NCBI GenBank assembly: GCA_964447205.1
Contig: CAYUSB010000018.1
Location: 84,461 to 148,460 of the forward strand
Length of the DNA stretch: 64,000 bases
Reading direction: 5' to 3'
Source: JAEUKH01 sp964447205
GTDB lineage: Bacteria > Myxococcota_A > Polyangia > Polyangiales > Ga0077539
Below, piece after piece: positions 9,431 to 17,699 of the stretch. The position numbers and the translations under genes are program-made. The notes under the pieces were generated by a model. That model did not search any database, had not been told where the DNA came from, and was given only the letters and a program-made list of their open reading frames with translations. Numbering within the stretch: the stretch's first letter is position 1; each line of letters opens with the position of its first letter.

Positions 9431-10603
9431 ATGTTGCTCTTCGTGGTCGCGGCGGTGGTGTGGACGGGGGTCCTGGTGCATCTGGGCCGGGGGCTCAGGC
9501 ACATGCGCTGGCTCGCGGCGACCGACGCCGCGGGCGAGGTGACGGGCGACCTCCCGACCCTGAGCGTGGTGTGTGTGGTCAAGGACGAGGAGCGGCTCAT
9601 CGGGGCCACGGTGGAGACCCTGCTGGCCGTCGGGGGGCCCCTGACGGAGGTGGTGGTCGTCGACGACCGCTCGACCGACCGCACCTCGGAGATCCTGGCC
9701 GAGATCGCCCAGAGCCACCCCCGGCTGCGGGTGGTGCGGGTCGAGGTGCTCCCGGAGGGCTGGCAGGGCCGGGTTCATGCGTTGTGGGTGGGGTCGCAGC
9801 ACATCACGGGCGACTACCTGCTCACGGTGGACGCGGAGATCGAGCTCGACGTGGCGGTCCTGCGCGAGGTCGCGGGCATCCTGCGCGACGAGCGCCTCGA
9901 CCACCTGGCCGTGCTGCCGCAGCTTCACCGAAAGCCCTACTGGCTCGATGTCCTGCTCACGACGGCCATGGTGTTCTATGTGGGCTCGCAGCGTCCGTGG
10001 TTGTCCATCGCCGAGCGCCCCGTGCGGTCGGTGCGCGGGGTGGGGGCCTTCAACATGGTGCGGCGCACGTTTCTGGCCTCGACCCCGGGCTTTGAAGCGC
10101 TGCGCATGGAGATCATCGACGACGTGGGTCTGGCCCAGTTGATCGCCTCGCACGGGGGCCGTTCGATGCTGGTGTACGCGAGCGCACGCGGCCCCATCTT
10201 CCACTGGTACCGCACCGTCCGCGAGATGACCCTCCGTCTTGAGAAGACCATCGTCGGGGCCTTCGCCGACTACAGCCTCGTCCGCGCCCTGGCGATCACG
10301 GCCCTGTCCTGGAGCTGCGTGCTCATCCCCCTGGCCGCCCTCGTGTGCCTGCCGCGCCCGGAGGCCGCGCTGGCCCTCGCCGTCTTTGGGGTGGCCACGG
10401 GGGTGTGGTCGGCGGTCGCCGCGCGGCTGCTCGGACGCAGGGCCGGGGTGCTCGTGATGTTGCCCGTGGGGGTGGCCCTGATGGGCACGATCCTCCTGCG
10501 GGCCGCGGTCCTGTGCCACCTGCGGGGCGGCATCCTGTGGAAGGACACCCTCTACCCCGTGGAGGCCCTCCGCAAACACCGCCGCACGGTGTTTCACGTA
10601 TAG
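9431..10603 (+). CDS. Family 2 glycosyltransferase, HpnB/CrtQ-like
   Basis: Membrane-bound GT-A glycosyltransferase (390 aa). An N-terminal helix (1-18) is followed by the catalytic domain: VVCVVKDEE, then VVVVDDRSTD (75-83) for the nucleotide sugar, PEGWQGR (108-114) and DAE (134-136) in place of the DxD metal site. Three or four helices close the protein (about 285-365). The order GW-G-(R/K) then DAD/DAE is typical of HpnB-type hopanoid-associated and CrtQ-type carotenoid glycosyltransferases, so a polyisoprenoid or lipid acceptor is likely. The ATG at 9431 lies one base after the upstream stop. It is the last gene of the desaturase-P450 run and is followed tail to tail by an SMR transporter. 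Confidence 0.85.
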   Translation: MLLFVVAAVVWTGVLVHLGRGLRHMRWLAATDAAGEVTGDLPTLSVVCVVKDEERLIGATVETLLAVGGPLTEVVVVDDRSTDRTSEILAEIAQSHPRLRVVRVEVLPEGWQGRVHALWVGSQHITGDYLLTVDAEIELDVAVLREVAGILRDERLDHLAVLPQLHRKPYWLDVLLTTAMVFYVGSQRPWLSIAERPVRSVRGVGAFNMVRRTFLASTPGFEALRMEIIDDVGLAQLIASHGGRSMLVYASARGPIFHWYRTVREMTLRLEKTIVGAFADYSLVRALAITALSWSCVLIPLAALVCLPRPEAALALAVFGVATGVWSAVAARLLGRRAGVLVMLPVGVALMGTILLRAAVLCHLRGGILWKDTLYPVEALRKHRRTVFHV

Positions 10604-10606
10604 GTC

Positions 10607-10933
10607 TCAGCGCGCTGTCGCCTTCAGCCCCACCACCGCACCCACCAGCAGGGCCAGGAAGAACAACCGCGACGCCCGCGCCGGTTCGCCGAGCCAGAGC
10701 ATCCCGAGGAGGGCCGTGCACGCCGCCCCGAGGCCCGTCCACACCGCGTACGCCGTGCCGATGGGGATGCTGCGGGCCGCGCGTTCGAGCAGGACCATCG
10801 AGGCCGCCAGCGACACGAGCACCCACGCGATGGCCCACCCACGCCGCGGACCGTTGACAAACTTCAGGCCCACGGCCCAGCCCGTCTCAAAGATCGCGGC
10901 GAGCACGAGCGTCGCCCACGGGGACATCGTCAC
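10607..10933 (-). CDS. SMR-family transporter, SugE/Gdx-like
   Basis: Four-helix small multidrug resistance protein (108 aa, normal length). The essential Glu sits in the first helix (IFETGW) and the third helix has the family signature IPIGTAYAVWTGLGA. GWAVGLKF near the start matches the SugE/Gdx branch, whose members export guanidinium or quaternary ammonium compounds by proton exchange, rather than the EmrE branch. The gene has AGGAGG upstream; translation may begin at GTG 10933 or ATG 10927. There is only a 43-bp gap to the upstream lipoprotein gene, too short for a guanidine riboswitch leader. The SMR assignment is firm; the substrate is inferred. Confidence 0.88.
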   Translation of the reverse strand: MTMSPWATLVLAAIFETGWAVGLKFVNGPRRGWAIAWVLVSLAASMVLLERAARSIPIGTAYAVWTGLGAACTALLGMLWLGEPARASRLFFLALLVGAVVGLKATAR

Positions 10934-10976
10934 GCGGCCTCCTCCTTCGTCATCCTACGGGTGCGGGGCCAACGGA

Positions 10977-13295
10977 TCAGTTGGGCGTGAAGCGGAACCG
11001 CGAGGCCGCGGTCACCTCGGTGCATCGGGTCGAACCGACGGCCCCGGCGCAGACGGCGTTGGCCTGGGTGCCCTCCCAGTTTTCAATGCCCACCGCGACG
11101 TAGTAGCCCGACGGGACCGCGGAGAGGCTGTTGTACACAAGGTCAATGGTGTTGCCCATCTCGTTGAGCCGCACCTGGAAGCTCAGGGCCCCCGTGCTGG
11201 TGGAGTAGTAGTTCACCGCGCTCCACTGCGCGAAGAAGGTGCGCGCCCCTACGGTCCCCGTGGTCGCATAACAGAGGCTGTTGACGGGGGTGCGCAGGTC
11301 GGTCCACCAGGGCGCGACGACGGCGTTGGGCGTGTCGATGGCGGGGAGGCTGCCGCCGGTGCTGGAGTTGGTCGCGCCGTCGAGCGAGACAAACCCGTTG
11401 GTGGAGATGTTGATCGCCGTGACCCGACGACCCCAGTACATGAAGCTCGGGAAGGGCATCGGCACGACGACCGCGTTGTCGTCCTGGGCGGTGGAGAACT
11501 GCCGGACCACCCCGGGCAGGGCGCACGCGTCGGTCCACGCGAGGGTCGGCGAGGAGCGGGTGTATCCCCCGGCGGTCGCGCTGCAGACGCCGGCGTTGCA
11601 GGTCTGGCCCGCGGCGCAGGGGTTGTTGCATCGACCGCAGTGGGCGGCGGCGGTCTGCGGGTTGACGCAGGTGCCGCCGCAGTCGATCTCGGGCGCGGTG
11701 CAGGTGGTCGGGGTGGTGCTGAAGGTGGCCCCGCACCACCCCGCGACCTCGTCGCCGGTCGAACGAAACTGGGAGCCGCCCTCGTGGTGGAAGAACCAGC
11801 GGTTGGCCGACGGCAGCACCGAGATCCCGCACATGTCGGAGAGGTTGGAGAAGGTCGCGACGGTGGTGACCGCACGCGAGCCGACCCGCACCCGCGAGAC
11901 GGTCGAGGCGCCCGACACGTACACGAGGTTGGTCTCGTTGCCCTCGGTCTCGACGACGCCCCAGAGCCCGCCGAGCTCGCACGGGGAGTGGGTCGGCATC
12001 ATCCAGGGGCCGAGGCTCTGCACCGCACCGCTGGTGAGGTTGATGTTCCAGAGGGTGGCGCCGTCCCAGACGACCGCGCGGTCCCAGCCCGCGAAGAGGC
12101 CCGCCCCCGGCGCGACCCGGATGCTCTGCGAGAGGGAGACGGGCGAACCCACCGGCTGCCCCGTGGCCGGATCGACGACGATGATCTGCGAGGCCATCCC
12201 GCCCGAGTCCGCAGGGAGCGGCAGGGTGTTTGCGGCGAACACGACGAGCTGGCCCGTACGGAGGTTGGACGTGATCCAATCGAGCCGAATGGGCGCCGTG
12301 GTGACAGCCTGGGTCGCCGTGTTGATGGTGACGGTGCGCTCATCGCCGCTGACCACGAGGAACCCCGTCACGGCCGCGAGGGGGCCCCGGTCGTCGCCGC
12401 TGATGCTGCCGTGCTCGACGGTGGTGCAGCCCGTCGTGAGGAGGCTATTGACGCGGAAGTTTCCGCTGGGGGATCCGCCGGTGCAGCTCCCCGCGGTGCA
12501 GGTCTGGCCTGCCGCGCAGGCGTTGTTGCAGGCGCCGCAGTGGAGGGCGGTGTTGAGCGGGGCCTCGCAGCCGTTGGCGGCGTTGCCGTCGCAGTTGGCG
12601 AAGCCCGGGGTGCAGGTCGCCACGCAGTTTCCGTCGCGGCAGGACGAGGTCGCGTTGGCCGCCGTGGGGCAGGCCGTGATGGTGTACCCCGAGCCCGCGC
12701 TGTTGCAGACCCGGCGATTGCCCTCGTCGGCGCAGCTCGCCGTCCCCGGGACACACACCTGGGTCGCCACGCACCCCCCGTTGGTGCAGCGTTCGCCGCC
12801 GGCGCAGGCGACGGTCATGTAGCTCGTGCCGTCGGGGGTGCACACGCGGCGGGCGGAGGTTCCGTCGCAGAGCGAGGCCCCGGGCTCGCAGACGCGCGGA
12901 GACTGGCAGCGGCCTTGCGTGCAGGCGGCCCCCCCGGGGCACGGCATGTCGGACTGGGAGGCACCCCGTGGGTCGCAGAGGGTGATGCTCGTGGCCGAGC
13001 CACAGGTGGCGGTCCCGGGGACGCAGACCCGCGGGCGGCAGGTTCCGTCCGCGCAGAAGCGCCCTGCCCCGCAGCCCTTGTCGCCCGTACACGGCGTCGG
13101 CGCAACGTCCTCCCCCACCACCGGCACATCGTCCCCGGTCGCAGGCACATCGTCCCCGGTCACGGGAACATCCCCCCCGCCCTGCACGTCGTCGGTGGGG
13201 CCGGCGTCGGGGGTGAAGCCGCCGCCGCCGCCACCGCCGCGGGCGCTGCAGCCGAGTGCGACGGCGAGGAGCAAAGAGAGGGTGCGCGTGTTCAT
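10977..13295 (-). CDS. Large Cys-rich secreted lipoprotein
   Basis: A 772-aa lipoprotein. The signal peptide MNTRTLSLLLAVALGC gives lipid-modified Cys16, followed by a Gly run and an Asp/Val/Pro linker. Residues about 65-290 hold repeated disulfide-type modules of the form C-x-P-G-x-x-x-C (as in VCVPGTATC, VCEPGASLC, VCVPGTASC) and then CGACNNACAAGQTC. A beta-rich domain follows, a second CGRCNNPCAAGQTC module sits near 590, and the last 180 residues form another beta-rich domain. The ATG at 13295 is chosen because the signal peptide begins there. Its CGxCxxxCxxGQ module is shared with the protein at 36943. Likely a cell-surface or outer-membrane lipoprotein; no enzyme motif was seen. Confidence 0.82.
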   Translation of the reverse strand: MNTRTLSLLLAVALGCSARGGGGGGGFTPDAGPTDDVQGGGDVPVTGDDVPATGDDVPVVGEDVAPTPCTGDKGCGAGRFCADGTCRPRVCVPGTATCGSATSITLCDPRGASQSDMPCPGGAACTQGRCQSPRVCEPGASLCDGTSARRVCTPDGTSYMTVACAGGERCTNGGCVATQVCVPGTASCADEGNRRVCNSAGSGYTITACPTAANATSSCRDGNCVATCTPGFANCDGNAANGCEAPLNTALHCGACNNACAAGQTCTAGSCTGGSPSGNFRVNSLLTTGCTTVEHGSISGDDRGPLAAVTGFLVVSGDERTVTINTATQAVTTAPIRLDWITSNLRTGQLVVFAANTLPLPADSGGMASQIIVVDPATGQPVGSPVSLSQSIRVAPGAGLFAGWDRAVVWDGATLWNINLTSGAVQSLGPWMMPTHSPCELGGLWGVVETEGNETNLVYVSGASTVSRVRVGSRAVTTVATFSNLSDMCGISVLPSANRWFFHHEGGSQFRSTGDEVAGWCGATFSTTPTTCTAPEIDCGGTCVNPQTAAAHCGRCNNPCAAGQTCNAGVCSATAGGYTRSSPTLAWTDACALPGVVRQFSTAQDDNAVVVPMPFPSFMYWGRRVTAINISTNGFVSLDGATNSSTGGSLPAIDTPNAVVAPWWTDLRTPVNSLCYATTGTVGARTFFAQWSAVNYYSTSTGALSFQVRLNEMGNTIDLVYNSLSAVPSGYYVAVGIENWEGTQANAVCAGAVGSTRCTEVTAASRFRFTPN

Positions 13296-13360
13296 GGAGA
13301 TCCCCTGTAGTCTAGTGGCCGCGGCAAGGCGCAGGGTGTTCGCGCGAACGCGGGCGGGTG

Positions 13361-13666
13361 TCAAGTCTGGGGGGGCGCCTGCTCACGGCGCCACAGAAAC
13401 AGCCCCAGCCCGAAGGCCACGGCGACGAAGGTGTTGCACAGCACGTAGGCCCACAGGTGCCGCATCCCGCGCCGCCGCCCCTCGTGCACGATCCAGAAGT
13501 TGGCGAGGACGTAGAGCACCGTCACGTCGACGCTCAACGTCGCGGCGGGGCCGTTGGCGTAGGCGAGCCGGACGAAGTCGGCGGGGCTGGCCCCGGGCGC
13601 AGGCCCTATGCAGCCCGCGGCGGCCGCGGTAGCCTCGTGGCATGCCAACGCCAGGCGATCCCCCAA
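13361..13666 (-). CDS. DUF2834-type membrane protein, short N-terminus
   Basis: Matches the DUF2834 pattern from about residue 38 on: FVRLAYANGPA, a helix VDVTVLYVLANFWIV, the loop HEGRRRGMRHLWAYV, and a final helix ending LFLWRRE. Normal members begin with a further transmembrane helix. Here that part is replaced by an Ala-rich, non-hydrophobic segment, and no ATG is available (TTG at 13666 or TTG 13648 are the only options). The gene may be N-terminally truncated or decaying, or its start may be mis-set. A 36-codon frame on the other strand overlaps its 5' end. Function of the family is unknown. Confidence 0.6.
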   Translation of the reverse strand: MGDRLALACHEATAAAAGCIGPAPGASPADFVRLAYANGPAATLSVDVTVLYVLANFWIVHEGRRRGMRHLWAYVLCNTFVAVAFGLGLFLWRREQAPPQT

Positions 13667-13752
13667 GGGGCGGGCTTACGTGGGTCCAGTGGGCCGCGCT
13701 CGCGGCGATCGTCGTCGTGGCCGCGGTCGCGGTGCGGCGCGTGCTGCGGTAG
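13642..13752 (+). CDS. Possible 36-aa single-span membrane peptide
   Basis: A short ATG-to-TAG frame whose translation reads as a classic small membrane protein: a polar Pro/Gly-rich head (MPTPGDPPRGG), one helix (WVQWAALAAIVVVAAVAV), and a basic tail RRVLR. It overlaps the start of the DUF2834 gene by about 25 bases on the opposite strand and lies 25 bases from the end of the next minus-strand gene. There is no clear ribosome-binding site. The topology is better than chance would suggest, but a GC-rich genome makes Ala/Val-rich frames cheap. Confidence 0.3.
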   Translation: MPTPGDPPRGGLTWVQWAALAAIVVVAAVAVRRVLR

Positions 13753-13777
13753 GCGGCCCCACGCGACGCGGAACCGG

Positions 13778-14242
13778 CTACTTCTTCGCGGCCTTTTCCG
13801 CGCGCCCGGCCGCCGCGAGGGCCTTGCCCTCTTCGGTCATGGCGAAGCCGCGGGTCATCGACTTGATGTGCTGGACACGCCGAAAACGCAGGGCGGACCA
13901 GTCCTCGTCGAGGCTCACCTGGCGCACGGGCTCGAAGCCGACGGCGCCCATCGCCGCCCAGCCCGTGTCGCGGTTGAAGGCGCAGCGGTAGCGCGTGGAG
14001 CTGCCCTTGGGGTACGCGATCCAGACGATGGGGTCGTCGGCGTCGACGGCCGCGGCGTGTTGAGCCAGGGCCTCGACCTCCTCCAGGGTGCGAGCAAAAC
14101 CCATCGACCAGACCGCGCGGCCGCCCGAGTCACCCGGGGGCATCGCGGCCCGAACGGGGCCCAACACGTCGAGGGGATCGTCGACAAGCACACGCATCCC
14201 CGCCGCGAGGTTGAGCTTCTTCCAGAGCGCTGCGTCGTCCAT
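13778..14242 (-). CDS. DUF3052-like conserved protein
   Basis: Soluble protein of 154 aa. The layout resembles the DUF3052 family: KKLNLAAGMRVLV at the start (a Rossmann-like first strand), a central DDPIVWIAYPKGSS that parallels the WVAWPK-S segment of the family, and DEDWSALRFRR near the end. It carries a C-terminal Lys/Ala-rich tail of about 30 residues beyond the usual domain. The ATG at 14242 starts where homology begins; in-frame codons upstream look non-coding. No catalytic residues are known for the family. The call rests on short motifs only. Confidence 0.6.
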   Translation of the reverse strand: MDDAALWKKLNLAAGMRVLVDDPLDVLGPVRAAMPPGDSGGRAVWSMGFARTLEEVEALAQHAAAVDADDPIVWIAYPKGSSTRYRCAFNRDTGWAAMGAVGFEPVRQVSLDEDWSALRFRRVQHIKSMTRGFAMTEEGKALAAAGRAEKAAKK

Positions 14243-14295
14243 CGGAGTGCCGGGAAGGATACACCTCCCGGCGACACTGGTGCTCTCGGCCGCCG

Positions 14296-14700
14296 CTACT
14301 GCCGCCACTCCGGAGGCAGGCTGGCCCACGCCATCAGCCCCATCAACAGCACCGCGGCCGCGAAGGCCGCGAGCACGAACGCCACCAGCCGCGCCACCAC
14401 ACGCAAGGTAAACACCGTGTGCAGGCGATCGAGGGCCGCCATCAGGTGCCCCACGTCATTGCCCTGGGTGTCGACCACCTGCTTGAGCGAGCTCGCGCCC
14501 ATCAGCAGGAGGGCGCTGACCACGAGCGAGAGAAACCGGCCCATGCCGCCGACGGAGTCCAGCCCCGCCAGGGCGGCGAGGCCGTTGGTCACCGCCAGCA
14601 CGGTCATCCACTTCGCGGCGTCTCGGATCACCACGTTCTCTTGGGAACCAAACTCGTACGGGGCCCCACCGGGACCACCTTGTTGCGGGGGATATTGCAT
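14296..14700 (-). CDS. Small membrane protein, tandem paralog B
   Basis: A 134-aa membrane protein with a Gln/Pro/Gly-rich cytoplasmic head (residues 1-20), two helices at about 30-45 and 55-72, a linker, then a helix pair near 95-125. The segment LMAALDRLHTVFTLRVVARL has a counterpart LMEALGTMRNAFRVEAAVL in the next upstream gene, with the same head and helix order, so the two are diverged tandem duplicates. AGGAG stands 8 bases before the ATG. The two genes are 14 bases apart and surely co-transcribed. Function unknown; the layout recalls small stress-linked membrane proteins but no family is claimed. Confidence 0.7.
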   Translation of the reverse strand: MQYPPQQGGPGGAPYEFGSQENVVIRDAAKWMTVLAVTNGLAALAGLDSVGGMGRFLSLVVSALLLMGASSLKQVVDTQGNDVGHLMAALDRLHTVFTLRVVARLVAFVLAAFAAAVLLMGLMAWASLPPEWRQ

Positions 14701-14714
14701 GGTCGTCGCTCCTT

Positions 14715-15155
14715 TCAGCGCCCGGTCGGCCCAAGCAGGTTGAACAGGGTCACGGTCACGGCGCACACCACCAGCACGGCAGCCTCGACCCGAAACGCGT
14801 TGCGCATCGTGCCGAGGGCCTCCATCAGCTCTCGCACCCCATCGCCCGTCGTCTCGGACACCCGACGCAGGGCTCCCCCGGCGCGGAAGTAGTAGTACCC
14901 CGACAACAGCGGAACCAACCCGGCGAGCGTCATGCCCACCCCCGCGACCCGCTCCGCGCCCGACCCCAGCACAGCCATCAACACGCCCAGCCCCAGCGTG
15001 ATGAACCCCACCACCCAGTTGGTGACCGCGAACACTCGGGCCCGACCTCCGAGCCGGTCGACGCGCCCGCGCTCGTAGGGACCGAGCACCCCCCCTTGTC
15101 CCCACATGGACCCCGGCCCCGGCGGGGCCCCCTCATACCGATGTTGCATCGTCAT
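14715..15155 (-). CDS. Small membrane protein, tandem paralog A
   Basis: A 146-aa paralog of the downstream gene, first in the pair. Pro/Gly/Gln-rich head of about 30 residues, helices near 42-62, 70-88 and 118-138, and the shared (L)ME/AAL-x-x-(M/L)-x-x-x-F segment before the last helix. AAGGAGG is 6 to 7 bases upstream of the ATG at 15155; a second ATG lies two codons in. Together the two proteins could form a hetero-oligomer. No motif points to an activity. Confidence 0.7.
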   Translation of the reverse strand: MTMQHRYEGAPPGPGSMWGQGGVLGPYERGRVDRLGGRARVFAVTNWVVGFITLGLGVLMAVLGSGAERVAGVGMTLAGLVPLLSGYYYFRAGGALRRVSETTGDGVRELMEALGTMRNAFRVEAAVLVVCAVTVTLFNLLGPTGR

Positions 15156-15271
15156 GCGTCTCCTCCTTAGGACCGTCGCCCGATCGACAGCGGCGCCCAC
15201 CACGGCCGAACAGAACGGCGAGGTTACACGACCCGCGCCGACGGGTTCTACCCGGGAGCGCGCGCAGGGGG

Positions 15272-16255
15272 TCAGGCGTCGCCGAGGGCTTCCAGGATGA
15301 GCTCGACCAGGGCCGGGTGGACCCCCGCCACCGCGGCGATCTCGGACGCCGTGGGAGGAGTCTCGCGGGCTGCCCCCAGGGTGCGGGCGGCCTCGGCCAC
15401 GGGGGCCACGAGGTGCCAACGTCGCCCCAAGGTGACCTTCGGATCGCGGCGCGCAGCCACCGCAGCCTCGACCCCAAGGAGGCGCGTGGCCTCGGCTGTC
15501 GAGACCCCCAGCCGATGCGCCAACAGCGAAGGAACCAGCCGCTTCGGTGCTCCCCGGCGCTGGAGCTCGTCGAGCACGACCCGCAGGGCCCGCAGGCGCC
15601 CGAGGTCGGTCACGTCGACCTCCACGGCGCTGCCCAGGTGACGTTCGGCCCAGCCGCTGCTCGAGCGCTGCCAGGTCACCACGTAGCGCCCGAGGTCGCC
15701 TTCGCTGCCGAGTCCCACCCAACGGTCGATGGCCTCGTCGAGGGCCATCGAAGAGGCCGTGGAGAAGGCCCGGGCGGACTCCGGGTCGAGGCCCGCGGCG
15801 TACCAGGCGGCGTGGGCCTCGGCGGCCCCGCGGTGCAGGTCGAGGAGGTCGAGGCGGGCATCGCGGCAGAGCTCGACCGCGCTCCGAAGGCCAAACATCT
15901 CGACCCGGGCAGGCACCACGTCGAGGGCCCCGGCCAGCCAGGAAGAGGCGGACCGACCGAGCCAGGACACGAGGCTCCGGGCCGGGTCGCCCGCCCGCTC
16001 GACCGGGAGGGGGGCCTCCAGGCGCTCCCGCAGGTCCCGCACAAAATCCCGCGCCTCCCCGTCAGCCGGAACCACCGACCGCCCCGTGGCCAACGACTCC
16101 GCGAGGCGCTGAAACCCCGAGGGCAGGACCTCGCAGGCGGCCAGGGCCTCGCCGAGGGACTCCATGGCGAGGGACAGACGACGTCCCGCCGCGGCCTCGG
16201 GGGTCAACACGTCGGGTTGGGCATCGGGGACGGGGGGCGAGAGGGTGTCGTCCAT
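15272..16255 (-). CDS. Hypothetical helical protein
   Basis: A 327-aa soluble protein, mostly alpha-helical by composition (Leu, Ala, Arg, Glu), without a signal peptide or membrane span. No domain was recognised. The C-terminal 60 residues contain TASEIAAVAGVHPALVELILEAL, which reads like a helix-turn-helix or tandem helical hairpin, and HRLGVSTAEATRLLGV earlier has a similar pattern, so DNA or protein binding is possible. It starts at an ATG and is divergent from the FGE-TPR-kinase operon, with about 90 bases between. The coding pattern is convincing; the function is not. Confidence 0.65.
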   Translation of the reverse strand: MDDTLSPPVPDAQPDVLTPEAAAGRRLSLAMESLGEALAACEVLPSGFQRLAESLATGRSVVPADGEARDFVRDLRERLEAPLPVERAGDPARSLVSWLGRSASSWLAGALDVVPARVEMFGLRSAVELCRDARLDLLDLHRGAAEAHAAWYAAGLDPESARAFSTASSMALDEAIDRWVGLGSEGDLGRYVVTWQRSSSGWAERHLGSAVEVDVTDLGRLRALRVVLDELQRRGAPKRLVPSLLAHRLGVSTAEATRLLGVEAAVAARRDPKVTLGRRWHLVAPVAEAARTLGAARETPPTASEIAAVAGVHPALVELILEALGDA

Positions 16256-16346
16256 GGGAGCTCCGCGGTGCAGGGGTTGTACGCGAAGCGGGAGGCGCGC
16301 GCGAGGCTCGCGGTCGGAGGCGAGAGGGAGTATCCTCCCGTTCGAC

Positions 16347-17699
16347 GTGTCACGGCGGAATGCCTCGGGAAGGGCTCAGTGGTGGTCGGTGGCGGCCCTT
16401 GGTGTGGTGCTCCTGGGGGCTCCCCGGTGCAGCGTCGTGCTGTCGTACGAGGACTGCGAGCGCGACGCCGACTGCCCCTCGGGCGAACGCTGCAACCCCA
16501 CCCGCAAACACTGCGAGTCGCCCGTGGTCGAGCTCTGCAATGGGGTCGACGACGACCGCGACGGGGTCTCGGACGACAACGAAGACTTCGGGACCTGCGA
16601 GCCCGGCGGGATGGTCACCGCCGGGATGTGCCGCGACGGGACCCTGCGGTGCCGAGGGGGCACGCGGCTGGAGTGCGTTCGGCGAAGCGCCCCGCGGCCG
16701 TCGGAGACCTGCAACAACGGCCTCGACGACGACTGCAACGGGGTGGTCGATGACTCCGCCTCCTGCGTGCAGAACTACCCCATGACCCGCGGCCTCGTGA
16801 TCGGCAGCGACGACCCGTCCTTCGGCGAGGGCGACGACGCCCCCGAGCACCCCGTGTGCCTCGCGGCCTACAGCATCGACCGCTTCGAGGTCACCCTCCA
16901 GGCCTTCACCACCTACCTCTCCACCCTGCCCCGGGCCCAACTGCGGGTGGCCCGGCCTCCGGCCCCCCTCAACAACACCCACACCTACGGGCAGTACCTC
17001 CAGGTCAACGAGGGCGGGACGTGGGTCCCCCTGCTGCTGGTGGACGGGGTCCCGTCGTGGTCGGCGGTGCGCCAGACCCCCACCCAGTACGCCCCGCAGG
17101 AGGCCGCCTCGGCCCAACTCCCGGCCGTCAACGTGACGTGGTTCGGGGCCGACCGCTACTGCCGGTGGGCGGGCAAACACCTCCCGACGGAGGCAGAGTT
17201 CTTCCGGGCAGCCCGCGGAGCCGACGGGCGCCGGCCCTTCCCCTGGGGCCCCGAGCCCGTGACCTGCGCCCGGGCCAACGTGGGCACTGGCGGGACGGGC
17301 GAGCAGGGCCGTTGTGTAGGCCGCCCCGTGGCCGTCGGATCGCTCCGGACCGGGGCCAACCCCGAGGGGGTCTTCGACCTCTACGGCAACGCCAACGAGT
17401 GGATGTGGGACTACCACGACACCAACCCCGACCACACCGTCAACAACTACTACCGCTCCCTTCCCGCCACCCTCGACGCCTGGTGTATGGCCCACCCCGA
17501 GGGCCCCCTCGGACCCACCATGGGATCGCCCATCAACCTCCCCAACAGCACCAACCTCTACTGCCGCAACTGCCGCATGGCCCGGGGGCGCCACTACGAG
17601 ACCGTCGACCTGCGCATCGGCATCCGACGCTGGCTCGACGCCGACCGCGGAGAGCCCCAGGTGGGCTTCCGCTGCGCCCAGGGAGGAGCCACCCGATGA
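16347..17699 (+). CDS. Secreted formylglycine-enzyme-like protein
   Basis: FGE-sulfatase (SUMF1/EgtB/PvdO-type) domain protein, about 450 aa, with an N-terminal export signal. The basic head SRRNASGRAQWW is followed by a hydrophobic stretch ending at a Cys near residue 30. Two MopE-type metal-binding motifs follow (CNGVDDDRDGVSDD and CNNGLDDDCNGVVDD). The FGE-like domain covers about 155-448: YSIDRFEVTL, VNVTWFGADRYCRWAGKHLPTEAEF, DLYGNANEWMWD and the terminal VGFRC. Such exported family members often act as oxidases or as binding modules rather than true sulfatase activators. The GTG at 16347 is a best guess (an ATG at 16254 is also in frame). Its stop overlaps the next start by 4 bases. Confidence 0.85.
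   Translation: MSRRNASGRAQWWSVAALGVVLLGAPRCSVVLSYEDCERDADCPSGERCNPTRKHCESPVVELCNGVDDDRDGVSDDNEDFGTCEPGGMVTAGMCRDGTLRCRGGTRLECVRRSAPRPSETCNNGLDDDCNGVVDDSASCVQNYPMTRGLVIGSDDPSFGEGDDAPEHPVCLAAYSIDRFEVTLQAFTTYLSTLPRAQLRVARPPAPLNNTHTYGQYLQVNEGGTWVPLLLVDGVPSWSAVRQTPTQYAPQEAASAQLPAVNVTWFGADRYCRWAGKHLPTEAEFFRAARGADGRRPFPWGPEPVTCARANVGTGGTGEQGRCVGRPVAVGSLRTGANPEGVFDLYGNANEWMWDYHDTNPDHTVNNYYRSLPATLDAWCMAHPEGPLGPTMGSPINLPNSTNLYCRNCRMARGRHYETVDLRIGIRRWLDADRGEPQVGFRCAQGGATR

Noticed and set aside
10934..10976. Guanidine riboswitch upstream of the SugE/Gdx-like gene
   Set aside because: Only 43 bases separate it from the upstream gene and none of the conserved riboswitch motifs are visible.
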